Shown here: positions 1 through 10,500 of the stretch, in pieces | How the letters are laid out: the number at the start of each line of letters is the position of its first letter | Numbering within the stretch: the first letter of the stretch is position 1 | Source: Streptomyces mayonensis | GTDB taxonomy: Bacteria; Actinomycetota; Actinomycetes; Streptomycetales; Streptomycetaceae | Assembly: GCF_018982965.1 (NCBI RefSeq) | Contig: NZ_JACBYP010000005.1 | Location: 1-64,000 of the forward strand | DNA length: 64,000 nucleotides | Direction: 5' to 3' | Position numbers and translations under genes: made by a program | Notes under the pieces: generated by a model | What the model was told of the DNA's origin: nothing | Seen by the model: the letters and a program-made list of their open reading frames with translations, nothing else | Databases searched by the model: none

Positions 1-101
1 TCGTCGGCGTCGTCCTCATCGGCTGGTCCTTCTGGTCCTCCGTCCGCCGCAACAAACGCCTCGCCGAGGCCGGCCCGAAGAGGCCCAGTGATCCACGGTG
101 A
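1..101 (+). CDS. C-terminal end of a membrane protein (partial)
   Basis: Only the last 33 codons are visible, read in the frame starting at base 3 and ending at a TGA at 99-101. They begin with a hydrophobic stretch (VGVVLIGWSFWSSVRR), turn basic, and end in a short polar tail. That is the look of a final transmembrane helix with a positively charged cytoplasmic end. The gene converges on the siderophore operon, whose last gene ends at 129. The family cannot be named from this fragment. Confidence 0.45.
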   Translation, partial: VGVVLIGWSFWSSVRRNKRLAEAGPKRPSDPR

Positions 102-128
102 CGCCGTCGGCGCGGCGGTGCCGGAGCG

Positions 129-929
129 CTAGTGCTGTGCCCGATGGTCCAGTGTCAGCGCCGTGCAGCGGATTCCGCCGCCGCCCTTGGCCAGTTCCGT
201 GGTGTCCAGCTCGACCACCTCGAGCCCGCGGTCCCGCAGCTCGCCCGCGAGCCGTGGGACATGTCGCGCCATGGTCACGGTGGTGCCGTCGCTCACGAGG
301 TTGAGGGCGAACCGTCCGGCCTCCTCCACGCTCACCTCGACGAGGTCGGCACCCAGTCCCCGCAGGGTGTCCAGGCTGCGGGCGTCGAGGGCCTCGGGGC
401 AGTACGCCAGCGTGTTGTCACCGATCACCCCGACGGCCAGGTCGAGGTCGTACCACCGCGCGCCGACCGTTCGCAGGGGCACCACTTCGCGGCCCAGCTC
501 GCGGGCGAGCACGGGGAGCATCCGCTCGTCCGTCCGCTGCCCGTGCCCCACGAGGAGCAGCGGGCCGAAGGCGAGAGCGTCGCCCTGGCCGCTGAAGGCG
601 TAGGGCGCCTCGACCGTCTCGATCCCGCGTCCGGTCAGCCACTCCCGGAAGTGGGGTGTCTCCGACCGGCGTTCCTGGGGTGGGCAGCCCAGCACGGCCC
701 GGCCGTCGCTCACCACGGCGGCGTTCGCCGTGAACACCATGTCGGGGCACTCGGGCACCGACGGCAGGTACTCGACCTTGCGGCCGGCCGCGAGGTGCGC
801 GGCCACGATGGCCCGGTGTTCCGCCGCGGCCGCCTCCGGCGTGGGCTGTGCCCCGATGTGCATGTAGGGGTTGATCTCGTAGTCGACGCGGAAGTGTGCC
901 GTGTCGGAGACGAGCAGCTCGCTGTTCAC
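129..929 (-). CDS. Dimethylargininase / arginine deiminase-like amidinohydrolase
   Basis: A 266-aa protein of the guanidino-group modifying superfamily (DDAH/arginine deiminase fold), at usual family length. Visible landmarks are PDMVFTANAAVV near the N-terminus, ARFALN-like ('GRFALNLVSDG') in the second half, and the C-terminal GGGGIRCTAL, which holds the nucleophilic Cys. The family's catalytic His normally lies in a Y-H-L-D motif; here the motif reads WYDLDL, so the His appears to be Asp. The start is GTG, preceded by AGAGAGG at good spacing. It is the last gene of the siderophore operon, about 100 bases after the formyltransferase. A link to arginine, ornithine or citrulline metabolism for the siderophore is possible but is inference. 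Confidence 0.75.
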   Translation of the reverse strand: MNSELLVSDTAHFRVDYEINPYMHIGAQPTPEAAAAEHRAIVAAHLAAGRKVEYLPSVPECPDMVFTANAAVVSDGRAVLGCPPQERRSETPHFREWLTGRGIETVEAPYAFSGQGDALAFGPLLLVGHGQRTDERMLPVLARELGREVVPLRTVGARWYDLDLAVGVIGDNTLAYCPEALDARSLDTLRGLGADLVEVSVEEAGRFALNLVSDGTTVTMARHVPRLAGELRDRGLEVVELDTTELAKGGGGIRCTALTLDHRAQH

Positions 930-1030
930 GATGCCTCTCTGCGGTCTGCCGGGGCCCGCGGGGTGTGCGGGCGCCGGCGGTGTCCCGGGACGGGGGCGTG
1001 GTACGGCCCGGCCCGGCTTCCCGGCGGTGG

Positions 1031-1978
1031 TCAGGGGCGGTCGGTGAGGTATCCGCCCATCCTGGTGAAGTACTCGGCGGCGGGCAGCTCCCGCCCGTCC
1101 TCGGTGCGTACGCGGGTGACGGCGAGACCGTGGTTCCGGCCCGTCCTGGCGTCCGCGCCGGCGACGATCACGACTCCTTCGCCCTCCCGGTAGAAGATGC
1201 GTCCGGGGGTCCCGCCGTAGCGCTTCTCGGAGACCACGGCGGCGAGGATCTCCAGGCGCCTGCCCCTGTGGTGGGTGAAGGCCGCGGGGTAGGGCGCCGA
1301 CTGGGCCCTGATCAGCCGGTGGAGGTCCTCGGCCGGCCAGTTCCAGTCGATCCGGATGTCGTCCTCGGCGCGCTTGTGGAAGAAGGTGGCCTGCGACCTG
1401 TCCTGCGGGGTGAACTCGGTGCGCCCGGACGCGATCAGCTCCAGGGAGCCGACGGTGACCGGGGCGATGAGGTCGACGGTCTTGTGGAAGAGGTCGGTGG
1501 CCGTGTCCTCGGGGCCCACCGGGACGGAACGCTGGAGGACGATGTCGCCGGCGTCGAGTTCCTCGTCCATCAGGTGGCCGGTGACCCCGACCTCGGACTC
1601 GCCGTTGATGAGCGCCCAGATGATCGGCGAGAAGCCCGCGTACTTCGGGAGCAGGGAGTCGTGGACGTTGAGGGTGCCGTGCCGGGGCAGGTTGTAGACG
1701 CGCGGCGGGATCCAGGTGCGCCAGTTGTTGGCCACGATGATGTCCGGGTCGGCGTCCTTCAGGAGCTGGAAGAGCTCCTCGTCGTCCGGCCGGTTGCGGA
1801 TGATCACCGGGACGCCGTGCTCGGCGGCCAGGTCGGCGACGGAGTCGCTCCAGATCCTCTCGTAGGCGTGCTCGCTCTTCGGGTGGGTCACCACCGTCAC
1901 CACGTCGTGCGGGGAGTCGAGCAGTGCCTGCAGGGTGCGGTGGCCCCAGGTCTGGTAGCCGAACATGACGACGCGCAT
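1031..1978 (-). CDS. N5-hydroxyornithine formyltransferase (methionyl-tRNA formyltransferase-like)
   Basis: A 315-aa protein of the formyl-tetrahydrofolate-dependent formyltransferase family. The N-terminal nucleotide-type fold starts MRVVMFGYQTWG. The catalytic region reads LNVHDSLLPKYAGFSPI, with the Asn/His pair, and a conserved Asp follows in DAGDIVLQ. A C-terminal substrate domain follows. Siderophore versions of this family (CchA in the coelichelin pathway) formylate N5-hydroxyornithine to give a hydroxamate. That role fits here, because the cluster also encodes an ornithine N-monooxygenase and an NRPS. It lies 64 bases after the DAHP synthase in the same direction. A housekeeping methionyl-tRNA formyltransferase is unlikely in this context. 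Confidence 0.88.
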   Translation of the reverse strand: MRVVMFGYQTWGHRTLQALLDSPHDVVTVVTHPKSEHAYERIWSDSVADLAAEHGVPVIIRNRPDDEELFQLLKDADPDIIVANNWRTWIPPRVYNLPRHGTLNVHDSLLPKYAGFSPIIWALINGESEVGVTGHLMDEELDAGDIVLQRSVPVGPEDTATDLFHKTVDLIAPVTVGSLELIASGRTEFTPQDRSQATFFHKRAEDDIRIDWNWPAEDLHRLIRAQSAPYPAAFTHHRGRRLEILAAVVSEKRYGGTPGRIFYREGEGVVIVAGADARTGRNHGLAVTRVRTEDGRELPAAEYFTRMGGYLTDRP

Positions 1979-2042
1979 CAGGTCGTCCTTTCTGAAGGGT
2001 GCGGGTAAAGGGGTACGGGAGAGGTGCGGTGGGGCGGTCGCC

Positions 2043-3128
2043 TCAGACGGGCGCCGCGGTGGCGGGCGTGGCGGTGGCGGGCCCGGTGGGCGTGTTCCGG
2101 CCGGGGCTTCGGGAGTTCCGGCTGCGCCGGTGCCGGGAGGCCAGGGCCAGGGCGTCGAGCAGCGGTTCTGTGCGTGCCCAGCCCAGGCAGGAGTCGGTGA
2201 CGCTGAGGTCGCGGCGCAGTGGCTCCGCGGTGGGCTCCTGCCGGCCGTCGGAGAGGTAGGACTCGATCATCACGCCGGTGAGGGCCGGTTCCCCGGCGTC
2301 GACCCGCCGTGCCAGTTCGGCGACCACCTCCGTCTGGCGGTTGTGGTCCTTGCCGCTGTTCCCGTGGGAGGCGTCCACGACGACGGTCCGCGGCAGGCCG
2401 GACGCCGCGAGCAGGTCCGCTCCTCTCGCCACGTGGTCCGCACCGTGGTTGGGGCCGGCTCCGCCCCGGAGCACGAGGTGCGGGTGGGGGTTGCCGAGGG
2501 TTTCGGTGACCACGAGCCGCCCCTCTGGGGAGAGCATCGGCAGGGCCTGGGGGTGGGCGGCGACCTGGGCCGCGGCCACCGCGGGGGCGAGGTCGCCGGA
2601 GACGCAGTTCTTCATTCCGACCGGCATGGGCAGCCAGGAGGCCAGGCCCCGGTGCGGCTGGCTGGCGACGGTCCGGGCGCCGATGGCGGCCCAGGAGACG
2701 GTGTCCGCCACGTACGGGGCGAGTACCGGGTCGACGAACTCGTAGGCGAGGGGCAGTCCCCGGCCCGCGGCCTCGACGAGGAAGGAGCGTCCGGTCCGCA
2801 GTCCCGTGGCGAGGTCGCTCTTCCCGTCGAGGGCCGGCGCGTCGAGCAGGCCTCTCCAGCCGAGCCCGGTGCGGGGCTTCTCCAGGTAGGCGCGGAGGAC
2901 GATCACGAGGTCGTCGCCGAGACGGCGTGCGGCTTCGGCGAGCAGGTCGGCGTAGTCCAGGGCGGCCTGCGTGTCGTGGACCGAGCAGGGGCCGACGACC
3001 ACGAGCAGCCGTGGGTCGCGGTGGCCGAGGACCGCGGTGACGGTGTCCCGGTGTGCGGCGACGGCCTCGGCGGTCGCCGGGGGAAGAGGGACGGCCGTGT
3101 GGAGCTCGGCCGGGGCGGGCAGCAGCAT
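2043..3128 (-). CDS. Class I 3-deoxy-7-phosphoheptulonate (DAHP) synthase
   Basis: A 361-aa enzyme that condenses phosphoenolpyruvate and erythrose 4-phosphate, the first step to chorismate. It belongs to the AroF/G/H-like class I family. Visible motifs are VVGPCSVHD, AYLEKPRTGLGWRG, the active-site Lys in PMPVGMKN, and VDASHGNSGKDH with metal ligands. The last ~30 residues are a low-complexity Ser/Arg/Pro/Thr/Ala tail outside the catalytic domain. The ATG overlaps the exporter stop by one base (TGATG). In this cluster it most likely boosts chorismate supply for 2,3-dihydroxybenzoate. Streptomyces housekeeping DAHP synthase is generally the class II type, so this looks like a pathway-dedicated copy. 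Confidence 0.88.
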   Translation of the reverse strand: MLLPAPAELHTAVPLPPATAEAVAAHRDTVTAVLGHRDPRLLVVVGPCSVHDTQAALDYADLLAEAARRLGDDLVIVLRAYLEKPRTGLGWRGLLDAPALDGKSDLATGLRTGRSFLVEAAGRGLPLAYEFVDPVLAPYVADTVSWAAIGARTVASQPHRGLASWLPMPVGMKNCVSGDLAPAVAAAQVAAHPQALPMLSPEGRLVVTETLGNPHPHLVLRGGAGPNHGADHVARGADLLAASGLPRTVVVDASHGNSGKDHNRQTEVVAELARRVDAGEPALTGVMIESYLSDGRQEPTAEPLRRDLSVTDSCLGWARTEPLLDALALASRHRRSRNSRSPGRNTPTGPATATPATAAPV

Positions 3129-4558
3129 CACGTACTCCTGACGGCATGGGTTCTGGGCAGCCGGGTGGTCCCGGCCGCGGCGAGCAGCCCGAGCCCGACC
3201 ACCCACCAGAAGGTGTCGGAGAACGCCGCGGTGGCGTCCTGGTGCCGGGCGTCGAGGCGGCTCTGCAGGACCACGGCGAGGGCCGCGGTGCCGAGCGAGC
3301 CGCCGACGGTGTTCAGCAGGCTGAGGGCGCCGGAGGCACGGGCGACGTGCGCGGACTCCATCCGGCTGTAGACGATGTTCATCAACGGGGCGCTGATCAT
3401 GGCCATTCCGAAGCCGCGCACCGCCAGGGAGGCGATCAGTACGGCGTCCGGCAGTCCGTGGTCGAGCTGGGTGAACGGGACGGTCCCGGCGAGGACCAGG
3501 CCGACCCCGGTGACGACCAGGGTCCGGGGAGGCACGGCGCCCACGGTCCGGTTGACCAGTACCGAGCCCGCCGCCGCGCCCACGCCCTGGGGCGCCAGCA
3601 CCAGCCCGGCCTGCCAGGCCGACAGCCCCTCGCCCGTCTGCAGGTAGAGGGGGAGCAGGAAGGCCGTGCCGAACACCGAGGCGCCGAGGACGAGCAGGGC
3701 GAGCGCGGCCGGGCCGAACGGCGGACGCGCGAAGAGGCGCGGATCGATCAGCGCGGTGCCGCGGGTCCGCAGCCCGTGCGCCACGAACGCGGCCAGCATC
3801 AGCACGCCCGCGCCGGCGCCGAGGACGGCCGGCAGCCGGCGCCCCTCGGCGGCCTCGGTCAGCCCGTAGACGAGGGCTGCGAGGCCCGGGGAGAGCAGCA
3901 GCGCGCCGCGTACGTCGAAGGGCACGCCCTTGGCCGCGGGCGCCACGGCGGGTACGTACCGCCGTGCGAGCAGCAGGGCGAGTACGCCGATCGGCAGGTT
4001 GACCAGGAACAGCCACTCCCAGGACGCCGCCGCGAGCAGCGCGCCGCCCGCCACGGGGCCGAGCACCGGTGAGAGCAGCGGCACGACGGCCACGACACTG
4101 ATCACCTTGCCGATGCGGGAAGGGCCGGCGATGCGGGCGAGCAGTGCCTGTCCGGTGGGCGGCAGCAGTCCGCCGCCGAGGCCCTGGACCACGCGGAAGA
4201 CGATCAGGCTGGTCGCCGACCAGGACAGGGCGCACAGCGCCGAACCGGCCAGGAACAGGGTGACGGCGGCCAGCCAGACCCGCCGTCCGCCGAAGCGGTC
4301 GGCGAGCCAGCCGGAGGCCGGCACCGCGGTGACGACGGCCAGCAGGTAGGCGGTGCCGACCCACTGGATGTCCCCGACGGTGGCGTCGAACTCCTGCGCC
4401 AGGGTGTCGATGCCGACGTTGACGATGGTGGCGTCCAGGGTGGCCATGAAGGTGCCGAGCACCAGGACGAAGGCGGTGCGGAGCAGGCCCGTGCCGGTCC
4501 CGGCCGGCGGCGGGGCCTGTGGTGGCGGGGCCTCGGGCGGCCCGGACGGCTTGCTCAC
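3128..4558 (-). CDS. MFS drug/siderophore exporter, DHA2 (14-helix) type
   Basis: A 476-aa integral membrane protein. After a Pro-rich cytoplasmic N-terminus comes the DHA2 start [17 protein letters not shown], then motif A (DRFGGRRV), motif C-like glycine/proline pattern ([12 protein letters not shown]), and about 14 hydrophobic segments. The GTG start overlaps the NRPS stop in a GTGA. Position directly behind the NRPS makes it the probable exporter of the finished apo-siderophore. Substrate is inferred from context only. Confidence 0.88.
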   Translation of the reverse strand: MSKPSGPPEAPPPQAPPPAGTGTGLLRTAFVLVLGTFMATLDATIVNVGIDTLAQEFDATVGDIQWVGTAYLLAVVTAVPASGWLADRFGGRRVWLAAVTLFLAGSALCALSWSATSLIVFRVVQGLGGGLLPPTGQALLARIAGPSRIGKVISVVAVVPLLSPVLGPVAGGALLAAASWEWLFLVNLPIGVLALLLARRYVPAVAPAAKGVPFDVRGALLLSPGLAALVYGLTEAAEGRRLPAVLGAGAGVLMLAAFVAHGLRTRGTALIDPRLFARPPFGPAALALLVLGASVFGTAFLLPLYLQTGEGLSAWQAGLVLAPQGVGAAAGSVLVNRTVGAVPPRTLVVTGVGLVLAGTVPFTQLDHGLPDAVLIASLAVRGFGMAMISAPLMNIVYSRMESAHVARASGALSLLNTVGGSLGTAALAVVLQSRLDARHQDATAAFSDTFWWVVGLGLLAAAGTTRLPRTHAVRST

Positions 4559-7500
4559 TCTCCCTCCAGCAGCGTGCGGACGTCGCGGTCGAGGTGGTCG
4601 CCGAGCGAGCGCAGTGTGGCGAGGAACTCCTCGGCGAGCGCCTGCGCGTCCACCCCGGCCCGGTGGCCGAGGACGCAGGTCCAGCCCTCGCCCTCGGGCA
4701 TCACGGTGAGGGTGACCGGGTGGTGGGTGGCCTCGCGGAAGCGGGTGCCGGCCAGGGTGAGGCCGGGGGCGGGTTCGCGCAGCTTCTCCCGGTCGACGGG
4801 GTAGTTCTCGAAGACGACCATGCTGTCGAAGAGCCGCTGCCTGCCGGTCAGCCGCTCCAGCTCGGACAGGGCGACGTGCTGGTGGTCCAGCAGCGCCCGC
4901 CGGCCGTCCTGGAGGGCGGTGAGCACCTCGGCGAGGGTGCCGGTGAGCCTGGCCCGGACCGGGACGGTGTTGGCGAGCAGGCCGATGATCTCCTCGACGC
5001 CCTCCAGCTCCGGGGGGCGGCAGGCGACCATGGCGCCGAAGCAGACGTCCGTGCGGCCCGCGTGGCGTGCGAGCAGGACCGACCAGGCGCCCTGCACCAG
5101 GGTGTTGGGGGTCCATCCGCGTGCGGCGGCCAGCCGGCCCAGGTCGCCTGCCAGTCCGGCGCCGACGGTGACCACCGCGGGCTCCTGCCAGGCGGGGCCG
5201 GGCGTGCCCGTGCCGAAGTGGTCGCCCTCGGGCAGGTCCGCCAGTTCCTCCGCCCAGGCGGTGAGGTCGGGACGGTGCGCGGCCCGCCAGTCCAGGTACC
5301 GCGTGAACGGCACGGGCTCCGGCAGCTGTGCCTTCTCCCCCGTCACGCGGGCGGTGTAGAGGGCGAAGAGCTCGGTGAGGATGCGCGGTGCCGACCAGCC
5401 GTCGGAGAGGACGTGGTGGGTGGTCAGGACCAGGTCGAAGCGGTCCCCGCCCTGCCGGTTCACGGTCAGCCTGACGAGCGGCCCGGCGCCGAGGTCGAAG
5501 GGCTCGGCCAGGTCGGCGGCGAGGACGTCTCCGGCCGGCCGGTCGAGGACCCGGAAGTCCGGCCGCGCCGACTGCGGGACGAGCCCGAGACCGCCGGGGA
5601 ACACGGCCCCCAGGTTCGGGTGCCGGGCCAGCAGGTCCGCCCCGGCCTCCCGCAGGGCGTCCGTGTCGAGCGCGCCGCTGAGGGAGAAGCAGGACTGGAC
5701 GGTGTACGGATCGGGGCGTTCGGTGCGGGAGTGCCGCAGCATGACCGCCTGCAGCGGGGAGAGCGCCTGGACCTCGGCGACCCGGCGTCCGTCGCCGAGG
5801 GAGACGAGGTCCCCGGCGGCGGCCGCCGTGTCCCGCAGGGCGGTGTGCAGGTGCCCGGCGAGTTCCTCGATCTCGTCGGCCGTGAACAGCTCACCGGGCC
5901 AGGTGAGGCGGACGGCGAGCCGGTCGTCCCGGACCAGGGCGTTGACCGTCAGGGCGTGCGGGAGCGGCAGTTCGTCCGTGCCGCCGGAGCCGAGCGGGTC
6001 CGCGTCCGGCGGGGACTGCCAGGGGGTCTCCCGGGCGGGTGCCCCGGCGTAGCGGCCGAGGTAGTTCCAGGCGATCTCCGGCCGCACCGGGTCGAGGAGT
6101 CCGGCCGTGGTGAGGATGCCGTGTCCGAGTCCGTCGCCCTGGGCGCGCAGCCGCTCCGCCACCGCCGCCGGGTCCTCGGCGGCGTCGAGCAGCACGGGAT
6201 GGACGGCGGTGAACCAGCCCACGGTCTGGGACAGGTCCACGTGTGCGGGCCGGCCGTGGCTCTCCAGGGCGACCAGCAGCCGCGGGTGGCCCCGCCAGGC
6301 GTGTACCGCCCGGGCGAGGGCCGGGAGCAGTGCCGCGTCGGGGGTGGCGCGCAGGGCGCCGGGCAGGGTGGTGACGAGCGCGCGGGTGGACTCGGCGTCC
6401 AGGTGGATCTCGTGGTGCACGGCGGTGGCGACGGTGTCCCGGGCCGGGTCGAGCGCCCGGGCCGCCAGTGCCGGGGTGGGCGTGATCCGCCGCCAGTGCG
6501 GGAGTTCGGACCGCCGGTCGGCCTCGCGCAGGGAACGCGCCCGGGCGAGGAACGACAGACCGTGCCGGGTGAGGGAGCCGCCCTCGTGGGCGTGCCGGAG
6601 GTCGTCGACGAGGATCCGCCAGGAGACGCCGTCCACCAGGAGGTGGTGGGCGATCAGGACGAGCCTGCCCGGTGCCGAGGGTCCGGCGTCCACCCACAGG
6701 GCGCGCAGCAGCGGACCGCGGGCGGGCGCCATCTCCGCGCGGGCCCCGGCGGTCCACGCGTCGATCAGCGCGCGCAGTTCCCCGGCGGGCAGGTCGCCGC
6801 TGACGGGGGTGCGGTGGAGCACCTCGGCCGCGGTGACGGCGCCGGCCGGCGGGATGCGCAGCAGGTCGCCGGCGAGGTGGGCGCGGAGCACGTCGTGCCG
6901 TTCCAGTACGGCGTCGAGGGTGCGGCGCCAGCGTTCCTCGTCCCCGCCGGCGGGGACGGCGACCTCCGTCCACTGGCAGAAGCCGTCGGCCGCCGTGCCC
7001 GCGCGGCGCAGCAGGTCCCGCATCACGGGGGTGAGCGGGGCGTCGCCCACCGCGGGGGCCTCGGCCTCCTCAAGGGTGCGGGCGCGGGCGGCGATCCCCG
7101 CGATCGTCGCCCCTTCGAAGACGTCGCGGGCGCGCAGTCCGAGCCCCTGCCGGCGGGCCCGGGAGACGACTTGCAGGGAGACGATGCTGTCTCCGCCGAC
7201 GGCGAAGAAGTCGTCGTCGGGGCCGATCTCGTCGGTTCCGAGGATGTCCTTGAGGACGGCCAGCAGAACGGTCTCGGCCGGGTTCGCGGCCTCCCGGCGC
7301 CGGGTCGCGGCGGTCTCGGGGGCGGGCAGCGCCGAGGCGTCCAGCTTGCCGCTGGGGCTCAGCGGCAGCCGGTCGATCACCACGAGGGCGGTGGGGACCA
7401 TGTGGTCCGGCAGCTGCGCCGCGAGGTGGGCGCGGACGTCGGTGACGTCGGGGGTGGCGCCGTCGGCGGGGATCAGGTAGCCGACGAGGCGGCCGTCGCG

Positions 7501-10500
7501 CACGACCGCGGCGCCGGCGCGGACCTGCGGGTGCCGTGCCAGCGCGGACTCGACCTCGCCGAGTTCGACGCGGAACCCGCGGATCTTGACCTGGTGGTCC
7601 ACCCGCCCGAGGAACACGAGTTGTCCGTCCGGACGCCACTGGACCAGGTCGCCGGTGCGGTACATCCGCTCGCCGGGCGGTCCGAAGGGGTCGGCCACGA
7701 AGGCGGCCGCGGTCAGCGCGGGCCGGCCCAGGTAGCCCCGGGCCAGGCTGGGGCCGGCGAGGTGCAGCTCGCCCGTGACGCCGGTGCCGACGGGCTGCAG
7801 CCCCCGGTCGAGTACGTAGGCGCGGACGTTCGGGTCGGGCCGGCCGATGGGCAGCGGCCCGGCGTCGTCCGGGTCGTAGTGCCAGGTCACCGAGTTGATG
7901 GTGACCTCGGTGGGGCCGTAGGCGTTGAAGAGCGCCCGTCGGCCCCTGCCCCAGCGGCGGGCGAGTGCGGGGTCGAGCCGTTCGGCGCCGACGACGAAGA
8001 AGACGTCGGGGTCCACGGTGCGGTCGTCGGGCATGGCCGCCAGGAAGGACGGCAGCAGGTTCACGCCGGTCACCCGGTGCTCGACGATGTAGTCGAGGAG
8101 TTCGTCGCCCGGTACGCGCACCTCCTCGGGGGCGATCACCGAGGTGCCGCCGGAGAGCAGCGGGACCATGGTCTGCCAGAACGCCACGTCGAAGCCGGTC
8201 GAGGCGAAGTGCAGGTAGCGGTCGTGCTCGGTGACGCCGACGACCTCCTCCTGGAGGGCGACCAGGTCGGGCACCCCGCGGTGGGTCACGCCGACGCCCT
8301 TGGGGCGCCCGGTGGTTCCGGAGGTGTAGATGACGTACGCCAGGGAGTCCTCGGTCAGCCCGGCCCGCGCCTCGGCCGGGTCGGTGTCCGGCACCCCGTC
8401 GAGGGTGGCCGGGTCGTCGAGCCGCAGTACGGGGATCCCGCGTTCCGCGGGCAGGGCGGCGCCGGTGGTGACGGCGGCCGCCGGGGCGAGGTCGTCCAGC
8501 ATGTACGCCAGCCGGTCCGCGGGGTAACTCGCGTCCATCGGCACGTACACCGCGCCCGCCTTGGCGACCCCGAAGAGCGCCACGGTCATCTCCACGTCCC
8601 GGCCGAGGAAGACGGCGACGGGATCCTCGGGCCGTACCCCGCTGCGCAGCAGCGCGTGGGCCAGCCGGTTGGCCCGCCGGTCGAGTTCCTCGTACGTCAG
8701 GCTGCGGTCGCGGCAGACCAGGGCCTCGGCGGTGGGCTTGCGGCGTACCCAGGAGGCGAAGACGTCCAGCCAGGGGCCGTACTCGCGGGCGGGGACGGCT
8801 TCGGTGCCGGTGCGCAGCATCCGCTGCCGCTCCTCCGGTTCCAGCACGGGCAGGGCGAGCGCCGGCCGCAGCGGGTCGCGGACGATCTCCCGCAGCAGGT
8901 GGTGCAGCCAGCGGCCGATGTCGCGCACCCGGGACTCGGGGAAGGCGCTCGGCTGGTAGCCGAGGCCGAGGGTGATCGCCTCGTCGGGGAGCACGATCAC
9001 GGTGAGCGGGTAGTGGGTGGCGTCGGTGATGTCCACCGCGGCGAGGTCGAGCCCGGGAGCGAAGGGGGTGCGCCTGCGGCTGGAGAGCGGGAAGTTCTCC
9101 ATCACCAGCATGGTGTCGAAGAGTTCACCGGCTCCGGCGAGGCGCTGGATCTCGGGCAGGCCGAGGTAGTGGTGCTCGGCGAGCCGGACGCTCTCGGCGT
9201 GCACCTCGGCGAGGAGGTCGCGGGCCGTCTGGTCCTGGTGGTGGCGTACCCGGACCGGGATGGTGGTGCCGAGCTGGCCGATCATGGACTCCACGCCTTC
9301 GACCTCGGCGGGCCGGCCGGACACCGGTCCGCCGAACACCACGTCGGTGCGTCCGGTGAGCCGGCCGAGGAGCAGACCCCAGGCGGTCTGGAGGACCGTG
9401 GTCAGGGTGACGCCCTGCTCGCCGGCGAAGGCGCGCAGCCGGTCGCTGAACTCCGTGCCGAGGTCGACGGAGATCCGCGCGGGCCGCTCCACCGCGGCGC
9501 CGGCCGTGGCGGGGGCGAGCCGGGTGGCTCCGTCCACTCCGTCGAGTGCCTGCTGCCAGGCCTTCTGTGAGGCGGTGCGGTCGCGGGCGGCCAGCCAGCG
9601 GTGGTAGGCGGACAGGTCGGCGGCCGGCGGTACGGCGGGGCCGCCGCCCAGTTCGGCGTAGAGACCGAGCAGGGCGCGGCCGACCAGCGGCATGGACCAG
9701 CCGTCGAGGAGCGCGTGGTGGTTGGTGATGGCCAGCTTGTGCACGTCCGGGCCGGTCCGGGAGAGCAGGAAGCGGATCAGCGGCCCGGTGGTGGGGTCGA
9801 AGGGGCGCGACAGCTCCTCGCGTGCGGCGGTCTCGAAGTCGTCGTCCTGCCGCCACCGGGGTGCGGCCTCGGCGGGCACCACCTGCACCACCTCGTCGCC
9901 CGGGGAGGCGAGGTGGATCCTGAGCGAGGGATGGCGGCGCAGCAGTTCCGTCGCCGCCTCGGCCATGCGCGCCGGGTCGAGGGCGCCTTCGAGGGTAGTG
10001 ACGGCCTGGACGACGTAGACGTCGGTGTCGTCCTCGTCACGGAGTTCGGTGTGGAGGGCGAGCCCCACCTGGAGCGGGGTGGCGGGCCAGACGTCCGCCA
10101 GCGGGCCGCGGCTCTCCAGGGCGGTGATGGTCTCCTGGTCGAGGCGGACGAGCGGCAGGTCGGAGGGGGTGAGTCCGCCGGTGGCGTGCCGGGCGTGCTC
10201 CGCCAGGACGGTCAGGGCACGGTCCCAGGCCTGCTGCAGCCGGGCGAGGTCCGCGGCGGCGAGTATCCGGCCGGCCGCCGTCCACTCGACGGCGAGGCGC
10301 GGCTCGCCGTCCTCGTGGACGAAGCAGTTGAGGGCCAGCACCTGTTCCAGTGCCTTGGCTCCGGGTTCGAGGACGGAGAAGGCGTCCTGCTCCGGCAGCC
10401 GCCAGCCGTCGCCGGAGGAAGTGGTGAACCGGCCCAGGTAGTTGAGGAGCACGTCGGGGGCGGGGACGGCGGCGAGCGGGGCGCCCTGCGGGTCCAGGTG

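Noticed and set aside
1031-1978. Formyltransferase considered as housekeeping methionyl-tRNA formyltransferase
   Set aside because: No deformylase or tRNA-related neighbours, and it is inside a siderophore operon that needs a hydroxyornithine formyltransferase.
4519-9570. Very long plus-strand open reading frame (1683 codons) opposite the NRPS
   Set aside because: It is the antisense shadow of the NRPS, a usual effect of very high GC. Its translation is low-complexity Gly/Val/Asp/Arg with no motifs, while the minus strand reads a complete synthetase.
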